From Chromatiales bacterium (lineage in GTDB: Bacteria > Pseudomonadota > Gammaproteobacteria > JAHELT01), in contig JAHELT010000008.1 of the NCBI GenBank assembly GCA_024644045.1, forward strand, positions 15,062-64,161: a stretch of DNA of 49,100 nucleotides. The letters are read 5' to 3'. The notes beneath the pieces were generated by a model that was not told the origin of the DNA, searched no databases, and saw nothing but the letters and a program-made list of their open reading frames with translations. Within the stretch, counting starts at the first letter, position 1. Every line of letters begins with the position of its first letter. This document shows positions 18,858 to 27,697 of the stretch, one piece after another. A program made the translations under genes and the position numbers.

Positions 18858-20579
18858 TCAATCTTTGGTTACCCGGTTGGCTTCTTCCATACTCAGGGTT
18901 CCGCTTTTCACTTTACGCAGCGCCGAGATGCGCAGGTCGTCGACGTTCTCGGCACGCGCCTGTTCAGAAATCTGTATCGAGTTACCGCCCTCCATGATGA
19001 TGCGACCGATCGCCTGGCTGATCTCCATCACCTGGTAGATGCCGACCCGCCCCTTGTAGCCGGTCTGCCCGCAGCGGTCGCAGCCTACCGCTTTGTACAC
19101 GACCATGTCCGGATCATCGAGATCGGCATCCGTGAATCCCTCCCTCAGCAGGGCCTCTCGCGGTATGTCGTCGGGCTCCTTACAGTCACACAGGCGCCGC
19201 GCAAGACGTTGCGCGATGATCAGGCTGATCGCCGTCGCGATGTTGAAGGGCGGCACGCCCATGTTCATCAGGCGTTCCAGCGTTTGCGGCCCGTCGTTTG
19301 TGTGCAGGGTGGACAGCACCAGGTGGCCGGTCTGAGCCGCTTTGATGGCGATCTCCGCCGTTTCCAGGTCGCGGATCTCGCCGACCATGATGATGTCCGG
19401 ATCCTGGCGTAGAAACGAGCGCAACGCCTCGGCGAACGTCAGCCCGACCTTGGGGTTCACGTTGACCTGGTTGATGCCGGCGAGGTTGATTTCCGCCGGA
19501 TCCTCCGCGGTGGAGATGTTGCGGTCCGGGGTGTTCAGGATGTTCAACCCGGTGTACAGCGAGACCGTCTTGCCGCTGCCGGTCGGCCCGGTCACGAGAA
19601 TCATGCCGTAGGGATTGCCCAGCGCCTTCAAGTAAAGCTGCTTCTGGTGCTCCTCGTAGCCGAGCGAGTCGATGCCGAGCTGCGCGCTGGTCGGGTCGAG
19701 TATGCGCAGCACGATCTTTTCGCCGAACAGTGTAGGGCAGGTATTGACGCGGAAATCGATTGCGCGCTTCTTCGACAGCTTCATCTTGATTCGCCCGTCC
19801 TGGGGCACGCGGCGCTCGGAGATATCCATCCGCGACATCACTTTCACGCGCGCCGTGATCCGGGCCGCCATGTTCAGCGGTGGCGCGGCTACTTCCTGGA
19901 GCACGCCGTCAATGCGGTAGCGCACGCGGAAGACTTTCTCGTACGGTTCGATATGAATGTCCGAGGCACCCTTGTTGATCGCATCGAGCAGCACTTTGTT
20001 GACGAAGCGCACGACCGGCGTGTCATCGATGTCCGATACCGCGGAATCGTCGCCTTTACCTTCTTCGCCATCCGACACTTCGAGGTTGTCGAGGTCTTCG
20101 TCGAGCAGCTCGGACATGTCGGCACCGGCGGCAATGCTCAGCACCTGATCGATTTTAGGACCGAGTTTGTTCTCCTCGACCAGCACCGCGTCGGTGGACA
20201 GGCCGGTGTGAAACTTGAACTCGTCCAGGGCGGCGAGATTGGTCGGGTCCGACACGCCGACGAACAGGCGATTGCCGCGCTTGATCAACGGCAGCGCGTG
20301 ATGTTTCTCGATCAGGCGATCCTCGACCAGGGTCGCGGGAACCGATTCCAGATCGATGGAGTCGAGGTCGAAGGCCGGGATGCCGAACTCCTCGGACGCC
20401 GCCACGGCCACGTCCTTGCCCGCGGCGATGGCGTTTTCGACCAGGTGGATTACCAGCGAACGCTTGTCACGTTGCGCCGTTGCGACTGCACTTACCGCAT
20501 CTTCTTCGCTGAGTACGCCCTCGGCGACCAGCCTGCGCGGCAGTCCACTGAGCGTGGGTTTCGCGCCTACACTAGCCAT
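18858..20579 (-). CDS. pilB: Type IV pilus assembly ATPase PilB
   Basis: PilB is the hexameric ATPase that powers pilus extension. The 573-residue protein has an N-terminal MshEN-type domain (LSGLPRRLVAEGVLSEEDAV), the N2 domain, Walker A GPTGSGKTVSLYT, the Asp box, Walker B (DPDIIMVGEIRDLETAEIA) and His box (TGHLVLSTLHTND). A tetracysteine zinc site follows (CDCKEP and CDRCGQTGYKGRVG). It leads the minus-strand run into pilC and pilD. A 135-base divergent gap separates it from the methyltransferase gene. Confidence 0.97.
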   Translation of the reverse strand: MASVGAKPTLSGLPRRLVAEGVLSEEDAVSAVATAQRDKRSLVIHLVENAIAAGKDVAVAASEEFGIPAFDLDSIDLESVPATLVEDRLIEKHHALPLIKRGNRLFVGVSDPTNLAALDEFKFHTGLSTDAVLVEENKLGPKIDQVLSIAAGADMSELLDEDLDNLEVSDGEEGKGDDSAVSDIDDTPVVRFVNKVLLDAINKGASDIHIEPYEKVFRVRYRIDGVLQEVAAPPLNMAARITARVKVMSRMDISERRVPQDGRIKMKLSKKRAIDFRVNTCPTLFGEKIVLRILDPTSAQLGIDSLGYEEHQKQLYLKALGNPYGMILVTGPTGSGKTVSLYTGLNILNTPDRNISTAEDPAEINLAGINQVNVNPKVGLTFAEALRSFLRQDPDIIMVGEIRDLETAEIAIKAAQTGHLVLSTLHTNDGPQTLERLMNMGVPPFNIATAISLIIAQRLARRLCDCKEPDDIPREALLREGFTDADLDDPDMVVYKAVGCDRCGQTGYKGRVGIYQVMEISQAIGRIIMEGGNSIQISEQARAENVDDLRISALRKVKSGTLSMEEANRVTKD

Positions 20580-20714
20580 GGTGATGGTGTTTCAATCGTG
20601 AGCCCTGTTGAGATCGTTGGCGTATCTGATTGATAAGCGGCCGATTTTCACATAAATTGAGGGTTTTCGCTATCACAATATCTACGCTTTGTCGACTGCG
20701 TCGACAGCCTGGCT

Positions 20715-21314
20715 ATGGAAGATTTCACCGGCAAGTATACGTCCAGCTCCGGCATTGCAAAGCGGCTGATCGAGGGATTCTTCTCGGCGATCGCGTCGCT
20801 GTACCGGCAGACCGGCGGCGCGGTGGGCTCGGCGCTGGAGGTGGGCGCCGGAGAGGGGTTTTCGACCCGCCGCCTGCATGCCATGCTCGGCGAAGGCGTC
20901 GCTTTTGAGGCGTCCGAACTGCTCCCCGATCAGGTCGCCGCCGCGCGGGCCCGCAATCCCGGCCTGACCGTCACCCGGGAATCGGTCTACGACCTGCAGC
21001 GGGCGGCCGATTCGGTCGATCTGGTGTTCTGCCTGGAAGTTCTCGAGCATCTGCACGATCCGCCGCGGGCGCTTGCCGAGCTGGCTCGCGTGGCGCGCCG
21101 TTACGTGATCGTGTCCACCCCCAACGAGCCGCTGTGGCGGGTTCTCAACTGCGCTCGCGGAAAGTATCTGCGCCACTGGGGTAACACCCCCGGGCACGTA
21201 CAGCACTGGTCCACCGGCACCTTGCGAGCCCTGGTGGCCGAGCACTTCGAGGTGTGTGCGTTGCGCAGGCCGCTGCCCTGGAGCTGCCTGCTGCTGAAGC
21301 CGCATGCCACCTGA
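20715..21314 (+). CDS. Class I SAM-dependent methyltransferase
   Basis: This 199-residue protein has a class I methyltransferase core: motif I ALEVGAGEGFSTRRL, then LVFCLEVLEHLHDPPRALAE and VIVSTPNEPLWRVLN, typical of the Methyltransf_11 group. The substrate cannot be read from sequence. It overlaps the following flippase-like membrane protein by eleven bases, so the two are cotranscribed. This pairing suggests a lipid-linked or glycan substrate. Confidence 0.82.
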   Translation: MEDFTGKYTSSSGIAKRLIEGFFSAIASLYRQTGGAVGSALEVGAGEGFSTRRLHAMLGEGVAFEASELLPDQVAAARARNPGLTVTRESVYDLQRAADSVDLVFCLEVLEHLHDPPRALAELARVARRYVIVSTPNEPLWRVLNCARGKYLRHWGNTPGHVQHWSTGTLRALVAEHFEVCALRRPLPWSCLLLKPHAT

Positions 21315-22251
21315 GGTCGGCCTGCGCGCCGTCAAATCCCTCCTGCTGGCCGTCATTCTGGCGTGCTTCGCTTATGCGCTGTGGCACTACCGGGACACGC
21401 TGGCACTCGCGAACCTGCGTTTTGACGAGGGTCTGCTCTACCTGAGTGTCGCCGGATCGTTGGCGCTGACGGTCAGCCTCGGCCTGCTCTGGATGCACGT
21501 GCTGCAGCGGTTGTCGCCGCAGCCGTTGCCTCGAAAGGCCGTGCTGTACGTGCATCTGGTGGCCTGGCTCGGGCGCTACACCCCTGGCAAGTTGGGGTTG
21601 TTCCTCGGTAAAGCGCTGCTCGGCGGCAAGCTGGTGGGTGACGGGCGGGCGGCGGCGGCCTCGGTGGTCTACGAAAACATCCTGTTTATTGCCAGCGGCA
21701 TGGTGCTGGCTGCCGCCACCGTTGGTCTGCCGGGGCTGCGGGACGGCGGCTCCGACTGGCTGACGGAAGCCGCCCTGGTGCTGGCGGTGCTGGCCGGGTT
21801 GATCGCGGCGCCGCGTTGCGCATTCTGGGTGCTGAACAGGGCGCGCCGCTGGTTCCCGGCGCGCCTGAAAGCCCTGGCCTGGGAGGCGACGCTGGACGAG
21901 CGCGAGCTGGCGGTGCTGTGCGTTTTTTACTGCGTGCCGCACGTATGTGCGGGGCTCGGGTTCTACGCGCTCGTGTGCCTGCTGGCACCGGGCAGCGGCG
22001 TGGGCTGGGTGGCGGCGATCGGCGTACTCACGGCCGCCCACCTGGCGGGAATCCTCGCGGTGTTTGCCCCGGCCGGGCTGGGCGTCCGGGAAGCGGCGCT
22101 GGGCGCGCTGCTGCTCGCGTACATGCCACCGGAAACCGCCGTATCGCTGGCCGTGCTGGCACGCTTGACCAGCCTTGTCGCTGACCTCGCCGTGTTCGCT
22201 GTGGTGGCGGTCGGCACACTCTACGCGAGGTGCAACGCCCGGCTGTTCTGA
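21304..22251 (+). CDS. Flippase-like integral membrane protein (UPF0104/LPG synthase TM family)
   Basis: This 315-residue protein has about eight hydrophobic spans and the family signatures HLVAWLGRYTPGKLGLFLGK near residue 85 and FAPAGLGVREAALGALLL near residue 255. Members share the membrane domain of lysylphosphatidylglycerol synthase and AglD-type proteins, which are linked to lipid or polyprenyl-sugar transport. It overlaps the methyltransferase gene and converges on the GT2 gene, 13 bases apart. The exact substrate is unknown. Confidence 0.75.
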   Translation: MPPEVGLRAVKSLLLAVILACFAYALWHYRDTLALANLRFDEGLLYLSVAGSLALTVSLGLLWMHVLQRLSPQPLPRKAVLYVHLVAWLGRYTPGKLGLFLGKALLGGKLVGDGRAAAASVVYENILFIASGMVLAAATVGLPGLRDGGSDWLTEAALVLAVLAGLIAAPRCAFWVLNRARRWFPARLKALAWEATLDERELAVLCVFYCVPHVCAGLGFYALVCLLAPGSGVGWVAAIGVLTAAHLAGILAVFAPAGLGVREAALGALLLAYMPPETAVSLAVLARLTSLVADLAVFAVVAVGTLYARCNARLF

Positions 22252-22264
22252 GCTCGATGGCCCG

Positions 22265-23197
22265 TCAATCGCGGGTCTCGGTGCCCTTGTAATGCAGCGC
22301 CGAGATCTGTTCGGACACGATGCCGATCAGAAACGTGATGATCGCCGAGATCAGCAACAGCGCACTCATGTTGGTAAACCGCCCGGAGCTGAAGTACGTG
22401 TACACGTAGTAACATATGCCGGTGACGAACAAAGACCCGCTGACCGGCAGAAACAGGCGCATCGGCGAGAACAGCGCGCCGACTTTCAGAATAATCACGA
22501 AAAAGCGCAGGCCGTCGTGCAACAGTTTTATGTGGCTCTTGCCCTGCCGCGGGTACACGCGAATCGGCACATACGCCACGCTGTACCCGGAGCGAAAGAA
22601 CGCCATGGTGCTGGTCGTGGGATAGGAAAACTTGTTGGGCAGCAGGTACAGAAAACGGCGAAACCGCTCGGCACGCACCGCGCGGAATCCGGAGGTCAGA
22701 TCGGCGATGTGATGCCCTGTCATCCACGAGGCCAGCCGGTTGTAGAACCCATTGGCGAATACCCGGGCAACCGACGCCTGATCCTTGTTGAGCCGCGCGC
22801 CGACCGCCATGTCGTAACCTTCCTGGATCTTGTCCACCAGCGGCGCGATGTACTCCGGGGGATGCTGTCCGTCTGCGTCCATGAAAACGATGATCTCGCC
22901 GCTGCTGTGCCTGGCGCCGGCCTTGACTGCCGCGCCGTTGCCAAGCGAGTACTGGTGCGAGTGGACGCTAACCCGGGAAAACTGTTCGCAAACCTTGACG
23001 GTGTCGTCTGTCGAGCCGTCGTCTACCACGATAATTTCCGTGCCTTCGGGCACGTGCTTCAGAATCGCGGGAATCAGGTTGACGAGCGCGGCAGATTCGT
23101 TTTTTGCCGGCAGTACGATACTCAATGCCGGTTTAGCGTTCCAGTTCGAGTCGCTCAAGAAGGTCTTCCAGCACCGCAAGCATGTCGGTTCGATCAA
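22265..23197 (-). CDS. Family 2 glycosyltransferase, polyprenyl-phosphate sugar transferase type
   Basis: This 310-residue protein has a GT-A domain (LSIVLPAKNESAALVNLIP, VVDDGSTDDTVKV, FMDADGQHPPEYI as the DxD region, SGFRAVRAERFRRFL) and two C-terminal membrane spans. That layout fits DPM1/GtrB-like enzymes, which make polyprenyl-phosphate sugars on the cytoplasmic face. The proposed start is TTG overlapping the TGA of the upstream membrane glycosyltransferase, so the two are coupled. I infer that it supplies the lipid-linked donor for that enzyme. Confidence 0.82.
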   Translation of the reverse strand: MIEPTCLRCWKTFLSDSNWNAKPALSIVLPAKNESAALVNLIPAILKHVPEGTEIIVVDDGSTDDTVKVCEQFSRVSVHSHQYSLGNGAAVKAGARHSSGEIIVFMDADGQHPPEYIAPLVDKIQEGYDMAVGARLNKDQASVARVFANGFYNRLASWMTGHHIADLTSGFRAVRAERFRRFLYLLPNKFSYPTTSTMAFFRSGYSVAYVPIRVYPRQGKSHIKLLHDGLRFFVIILKVGALFSPMRLFLPVSGSLFVTGICYYVYTYFSSGRFTNMSALLLISAIITFLIGIVSEQISALHYKGTETRD

Positions 23198-25035
23198 TGC
23201 AATCGCGAGTGTTGTTGCGTCAATGTCTCACGTGCCGCATCCAGCTGTCCGTTTCGTGCCTGCATAACCACCAACGGTATGATGTTCTCCGGTAAACCAG
23301 GGTGCGCCTCGCGTAGCGTTTCGATTGCCTGGGCCTGCTTGTCCGGAAAAAGCGCTTGCGTGAGGGCGAGCAACGTCAACCCCGCCGATCGCTTAGGTGG
23401 ATCCGCTAACGACGAATCTGTCGCGGCCGCCTGGGCAATGGATAGCATAACGTCTCTGTCCAACTCAGGACACCGTTTACTGGCACTGATTCTAAGCAGA
23501 TTGTGCAAACTGAGTAACGTGTGTCTTGTCAGCGTCCGGTTTGCCAGTTTGTGTTTCAGGCGCTCAAGTGTCGCGGCGGAAAACTCGCCGGTGATGCATT
23601 CGGTCAGCAGTACAGAAACAGTATAACCCACAACCCCGTCATTCAGACGTTCGGCCGCGCGTGCCTCTTCTCTGGCTTCCGCGTACTTACCGATCTCGGT
23701 CAGCAGACGAGCGTAGGCGTGATGGGCACGCGAGGAATTCGGGTGCTCTCGGACCGTGACAGCGGTCCACAGGTGTATGTCCGACCAGGTACTCGCGCGC
23801 ACCTGCGATTGAAACGCAAACAGGGCGGCCAAGGCAACGGCTACACCGGCTCGCACCTTTTGGTTACGATACGAGACATTACCCGGTACCAAATAGAATG
23901 CGACCGGCAGGAGCAGGCCCCACGCGCCCAGGTAGTTTCTGTGCTCGAACACCAGCTCCAGCGGGAAAACCGTCGATTCCAGCAGATGTGAGGCCAGGAA
24001 CCACAGCACACCCAGGGCTATGACGGGTGCCCACCGGCGGATAAGCATGGCTGCCAACGCCAGGCCCACGATGCCGGCCAGTTGCAGCAACGATACAAGA
24101 CCCATCTCGGCGATCGGGTAATCGTCGTGGAACAAGCTCATGTCCGCGACGTTCGGCAGCAAAATGAGCTTGATGTAGAACCACAGGACGCCGGGCTGCG
24201 TGAGCAGCCGCTCGGCTACCGTATAGTCCCGGAACTCATAGTCCGATAACAGCGTCTCCGAATGCAGGAAGAAATACGCGATGCCTATGACGATCGGTGC
24301 CGCCACGTAGGCACTCAGCACGGCAACAAGCTTGAAGTGTGCCTTGTCATCGACAGAGCGAAACTGAAAAACGACGAACTCGACCGCCAAGATGTAAAAT
24401 GGAATAAGCGCACCGGACTCTTTGCTGAGCACCGCGCACAGCGAAAACAGCCCCAACAGCAGAGCGGGTAACACGATACTCGAGTGAGGGGATTCCAGGC
24501 GCCGCCGTAACACGACGTAACAGAGCACTGCCGCCACAGTGAAAGTGGATGCGAGGATCGCCATGCGCTGCACGGCATAAAGCACTGTACTTACCTGAAT
24601 TGGGTGAATCGCCCATAAAAGCGCTGCGACACCAGCGACCACCAGCAACCGTGTGCGATCAGACCCGGCGGCGTTCAATCGTCTCAACAGTAACGCCCCC
24701 AGCCACAACAGAAGGACTGCATTGAGGAGGTGCAGCGCGAGATTCGTCGCCTTGAAGCCAAACGCATCAGGGCCTGTGAAGTAGTGATTCAGAGCGAATG
24801 ACAGGACTGAGAGCGGCCGCCCGAGCGGTCCGCTGTCGTTGTTGAACGTCACACTGCTCAGTTCACGCCAGGAGAGGCTGGACACCTGTGCCTGCGGGAT
24901 GTTGTCTAGATCATCGAGCTGAAACGGTCCGTGCAGTCCCGGCCAGAAGATCATCGTAGCAAGCGCTATGCCCGCGAGAATCGCAGACGGTGCAAACCAA
25001 ACGCGACGGTGGAGATCGATACACGGCGTCGACAT
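23194..25035 (-). CDS. GT-C-like membrane glycosyltransferase with TPR-like C-terminus, probable pilin modifier
   Basis: This 613-residue protein has a first membrane span, then a periplasmic loop carrying FQLDDLDNIPQ. An acidic pair in this loop is typical of GT-C enzymes and of TMTC/PMT-like proteins. About ten further spans follow to residue 405, then a soluble helical part with TPR-like repeats (HPNSSRAHHAYARLLTEIGK, YAEAREEARAAERLND). It lies 78 bases downstream of the second pilin gene on the same strand and overlaps the GT2 gene. Position resembles pilin glycosyltransferase genes such as tfpW. Pilin O-glycosylation is inference, and no specific sugar can be named. A GTG one codon upstream is an alternative start. 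Confidence 0.7.
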   Translation of the reverse strand: MSTPCIDLHRRVWFAPSAILAGIALATMIFWPGLHGPFQLDDLDNIPQAQVSSLSWRELSSVTFNNDSGPLGRPLSVLSFALNHYFTGPDAFGFKATNLALHLLNAVLLLWLGALLLRRLNAAGSDRTRLLVVAGVAALLWAIHPIQVSTVLYAVQRMAILASTFTVAAVLCYVVLRRRLESPHSSIVLPALLLGLFSLCAVLSKESGALIPFYILAVEFVVFQFRSVDDKAHFKLVAVLSAYVAAPIVIGIAYFFLHSETLLSDYEFRDYTVAERLLTQPGVLWFYIKLILLPNVADMSLFHDDYPIAEMGLVSLLQLAGIVGLALAAMLIRRWAPVIALGVLWFLASHLLESTVFPLELVFEHRNYLGAWGLLLPVAFYLVPGNVSYRNQKVRAGVAVALAALFAFQSQVRASTWSDIHLWTAVTVREHPNSSRAHHAYARLLTEIGKYAEAREEARAAERLNDGVVGYTVSVLLTECITGEFSAATLERLKHKLANRTLTRHTLLSLHNLLRISASKRCPELDRDVMLSIAQAAATDSSLADPPKRSAGLTLLALTQALFPDKQAQAIETLREAHPGLPENIIPLVVMQARNGQLDAARETLTQQHSRLH

Positions 25036-25113
25036 CACGGAGAATGAAGAGCCCTTGCGCTGTTGTTGAGAGGCGCGCCTGCTACGGAGAGGGTTCGGAC
25101 GTATCGAGGTGCC

Positions 25114-25533
25114 TCAACACAATCCGGCGGCCGCGCAAGAGCCACCTTCCGACCAGCGGATACCGTTGTTGGTTATCGTGGCCGTCAGCGTGTAGCTTTC
25201 GCTGGACAGCTCGGCCGTGGCCGTGGCCGTGATTACGCCGACGGCCATGTCGACGCTCTGAACGTACTGGCCTACGCTGTTGCCAGCGTTGATCGTATCG
25301 GGAATGCCCAGCGCACCCGCGTTCAACTGCCCAATCGCGTTCGCACGCCCCGTCTGGACGGCCACTTCGGCTGCGCTCTTGAACGCCGAGGCCGCCGTTA
25401 CGACCTCCGTAAACCGCGAGCGGTCGGAGTAGGTTTCGTAAGCAGGAATCGCGATCGACGACAGGATGCCGATTATCGCGATCACAATCATGAGTTCGAG
25501 CAGGGTGAAGCCGGATTGCCGTTGTGTTTGCAT
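25114..25533 (-). CDS. Type IV major-type prepilin (second of tandem pair)
   Basis: This prepilin of 139 residues has leader MQTQRQSG, then the class IVa N-terminus [20 protein letters not shown] with Glu5. Mature length is 131. The only two cysteines are at the very end (GSCAAAGLC). The body closely parallels the neighbouring pilin, so the pair arose by tandem duplication. Differences are scattered, mainly in the surface region between residues 60 and 130. I chose the ATG nearest the leader. Upstream in-frame starts would give an oversized leader, although this ATG lacks an obvious strong Shine-Dalgarno. Confidence 0.92.
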   Translation of the reverse strand: MQTQRQSGFTLLELMIVIAIIGILSSIAIPAYETYSDRSRFTEVVTAASAFKSAAEVAVQTGRANAIGQLNAGALGIPDTINAGNSVGQYVQSVDMAVGVITATATAELSSESYTLTATITNNGIRWSEGGSCAAAGLC

Positions 25534-25572
25534 TGGTGATTTCGCCGCTGGACTCATGTGTGGGTGGTGATT

Positions 25573-25603
25573 GGTGGTTCCCCGACGCAGACGGGGAACC
25601 ACC
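25573..25603 (-). promoter_or_regulatory. Strong hairpin between the two pilin genes
   Basis: GGTGGTTCCCCG pairs perfectly over 12 bases with CGGGGAACCACC around a seven-base loop. It begins just after the stop of the upstream pilin. No T-run follows, so it is more likely a partial terminator or an mRNA stabiliser that sets the expression ratio of the two pilins. Confidence 0.6.
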
Positions 25604-25615
25604 AGGTAGCAACAC

Positions 25616-26029
25616 TCAGCAGAGGCCGGCGCCCAGGCAACTGCCGGATTCCTGCCAACGGATACCGTTGTTGGTGATCGTGGCCGTCAGCGTGAAGTCT
25701 TCGCTGCCAAGCGCGGCCGTGGACGTGGCCGTGATCACACCGTCGGTCATGTCGACGCCTGCAACGTACTGGCCTACGCTGTTGCCAGCGCCGATCGTAG
25801 TGGGGATGCCAAACGCACCCGCGTCCAACTGCCCGATCGCGTTCGCACGCCCCGTCTGGACGGCGACTTCAGATGCGCTCTTGAACGGCGTGGCCGCCAG
25901 CACGACTTCACTGAAACGCGCGCGGTCGGCGTAGGTTTGATAAGCCGGCATCGCTACGGCGGCCAGGATGCCGATAATCGCGATGACGATCATGAGTTCG
26001 ATGAGGGTAAAACCCTGTTGCTTCTGCAT
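25616..26029 (-). CDS. Type IV major prepilin (first of tandem pair)
   Basis: This 137-residue prepilin has leader MQKQQG followed by [20 protein letters not shown] (Glu5 present). The mature length is 131, equal to the neighbouring pilin. The C-terminus is GSCLGAGLC, so any disulfide closes a loop of only five residues. A GGGAG ribosome-binding site lies ten bases before the ATG. A sigma-54 promoter lies about 100 bases upstream and pilR is the next gene upstream. It is the best candidate for the main pilus subunit (PilA). Confidence 0.94.
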   Translation of the reverse strand: MQKQQGFTLIELMIVIAIIGILAAVAMPAYQTYADRARFSEVVLAATPFKSASEVAVQTGRANAIGQLDAGAFGIPTTIGAGNSVGQYVAGVDMTDGVITATSTAALGSEDFTLTATITNNGIRWQESGSCLGAGLC

Positions 26030-26128
26030 TGCAATAATCTCCCAAGTATTTACGGTAGTTCGGCCGTCGATGGTCAGTACCGCCGGAACTACCGGGGTAT
26101 TGTCGTGAGCCTCGACGCCCAAGAGAAA

Positions 26129-26144
26129 TGCAGTATGTATGCCA
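26129..26144 (-). promoter_or_regulatory. Sigma-54 promoter of the pilin operon
   Basis: Read on the minus strand the sequence is TGGCATACATACTGCA. It has the invariant GG and GC at the required spacing and one mismatch in the TTGC box. It lies about 100 bases before the first pilin ATG and is oriented towards it. pilS and pilR, which encode a sigma-54 activator system, are immediately upstream. Confidence 0.8.
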
Positions 26145-26251
26145 AGTAAGATTGATGCTATAAGCGACTGATAAACATGAAGATACTTGAAATCCGGCCG
26201 ACGCCGTCAAAACGCCGTCGCGCCCGAGCCACGGTGGGGTGCGACAAAGAT

Positions 26252-26266
26252 TGTCACATCGTGACA
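26252..26266. promoter_or_regulatory. Candidate PilR upstream activating site
   Basis: TGTCAC and GTGACA form a perfect inverted repeat around ATC, about 110 bases upstream of the sigma-54 promoter. A further GACA occurs just beside it at 26243-26246. PilR sites in Pseudomonas consist of repeated TGTC cores at a similar distance. It lies between the pilR stop and the pilin promoter. Confidence 0.5.
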
Positions 26267-26301
26267 GGCTGCCTGCTGATTCCGGGGGTAGGCTGCGTAC
26301 T

Positions 26302-27639
26302 TCAGTCTATGCCGAGCTTTTTCAGACGGTAGCGCAGCTGGCGGTAGCTCATACCGAGCAGCTCGGCGGCCGCCGTCTTGTTCCAGCGGGTCTGCTCCAG
26401 CGCCTGGGTGAGCGCTTCGCGTTCCTGCAATTCCAGCTGCTCGTCAAGCGTTTCGGCGACCGGCTCGCTGACGCCGGCGGGTTCCTGAGCGGCCTCCTCG
26501 TCGCGCAGACCGAGGTCGTCCGGCTCGATCCATTCGCCCTCGCACATTGCCAGCGCCCGCTCGAGCACGTTCTCCAGCTCGCGCACATTACCTGGAAACG
26601 CGTACACCGACAGCCGCTTGAGCGTCGCCTCGCTGAGCTGTGGCGAGGTGCCCGGCAACTCGCCGGTCAGCTTTCTGAGAATGTCGGTGGCCAGGATTTC
26701 GATGTCCGTCACCCGTTCGCGCAGACTCGGTACGTCCAGCTCGATCACGTTGATCCGGTAGTAGAGGTCCTGGCGAAAGCGGTCGTCCTGCACCTGGCGG
26801 GTCAGGTCTTTGTGGCTCGCGCTCAGGATACGCACGTTGACCGGCACCTCGATGGGTGCACCCACCGGGCGTATCGCCTTTTCCTGGATCGCGCGCAGCA
26901 GCTTGACCTGCATGTGCAGCGGCAGCTCCGCCACCTCGTCGAGAAAAAGGGTGCCCCCCTCGGCCGCCTGGAACAGCCCGTGTTTGTCGGCTACGGCACC
27001 GGAGAAGCTGCCTTTCTTGTGGCCGAAGAACTCGCTCTCCATCAGCTCGCCGGGGATCGCGCCGCAGTTCACCGGCACGAACGGGAATTCGCTGCGCGCA
27101 CTCTGCGTGTGGATCAGCCGCGCCACCAGCTCTTTGCCGGTGCCGGACTCGCCGTGGATGTAGACGGGCGCCTGACTGCGTGCCACCTTGTCGATCTTCT
27201 GGCGGAGCTCGACCATGGCACCGGATTCGCCCAGCAGCTGTGCGCCGCTGCGTTCGCTGCGCCCGGTTCTGTCGCCCAGGCGCAGCGCCGTCTTGACCAG
27301 TTCGCGCAGGATTTGCAGATCCACCGGCTTGGAGACGAAGTCGAAGGCACCCGCCTTCAGCGCGGCGATCGCCGATTCCATGTTGCCGTGCGCGGTGATC
27401 ACCGCGACCGGTGTGTCCGGATAGTCCCGCTGGATGTAGGAGACCAGGTCGATGCCATTGCCATCGGGCAGGCGCATGTCCGTAAGGCAGATGTCGAACT
27501 GGTCTTCTTTCAGCAGCGATCTCGCACTGTCCAGATCTTCTGCGGCCTGGGTACTGATCCCCATGCGGCCCAGGGTGATTTCCAGCAGCTCGCGGATAGC
27601 GGGCTCGTCGTCGACGATCAGCGCTGTGTGTTCGCTCAT
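26302..27639 (-). CDS. pilR: Sigma-54-dependent response regulator PilR
   Basis: PilR activates pilin transcription with sigma-54. The 445-residue protein has a receiver domain (about 1-125, phospho-acceptor Asp54 in LTDMRLPDG) and an AAA+ domain (Walker A GESGTGKELVARLIH, Walker B GGTLFLDEV). A C-terminal Fis-type HTH follows (ALEQTRWNKTAAAELLGMSY). The sigma-54 contact loop reads GSFSGA where most family members have GAFTGA, or GSFTGA in PilR. The Thr-to-Ser change is conservative. I chose ATG 27639 for the normal MSEHTALIVDDEP start. It follows pilS by 58 bases. Confidence 0.95.
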   Translation of the reverse strand: MSEHTALIVDDEPAIRELLEITLGRMGISTQAAEDLDSARSLLKEDQFDICLTDMRLPDGNGIDLVSYIQRDYPDTPVAVITAHGNMESAIAALKAGAFDFVSKPVDLQILRELVKTALRLGDRTGRSERSGAQLLGESGAMVELRQKIDKVARSQAPVYIHGESGTGKELVARLIHTQSARSEFPFVPVNCGAIPGELMESEFFGHKKGSFSGAVADKHGLFQAAEGGTLFLDEVAELPLHMQVKLLRAIQEKAIRPVGAPIEVPVNVRILSASHKDLTRQVQDDRFRQDLYYRINVIELDVPSLRERVTDIEILATDILRKLTGELPGTSPQLSEATLKRLSVYAFPGNVRELENVLERALAMCEGEWIEPDDLGLRDEEAAQEPAGVSEPVAETLDEQLELQEREALTQALEQTRWNKTAAAELLGMSYRQLRYRLKKLGID

Positions 27640-27697
27640 GCTCGATGATACCTGTGGTCGGCGCGCAGCATTCTCGCACAATCCTGTCCGGCCGCGA

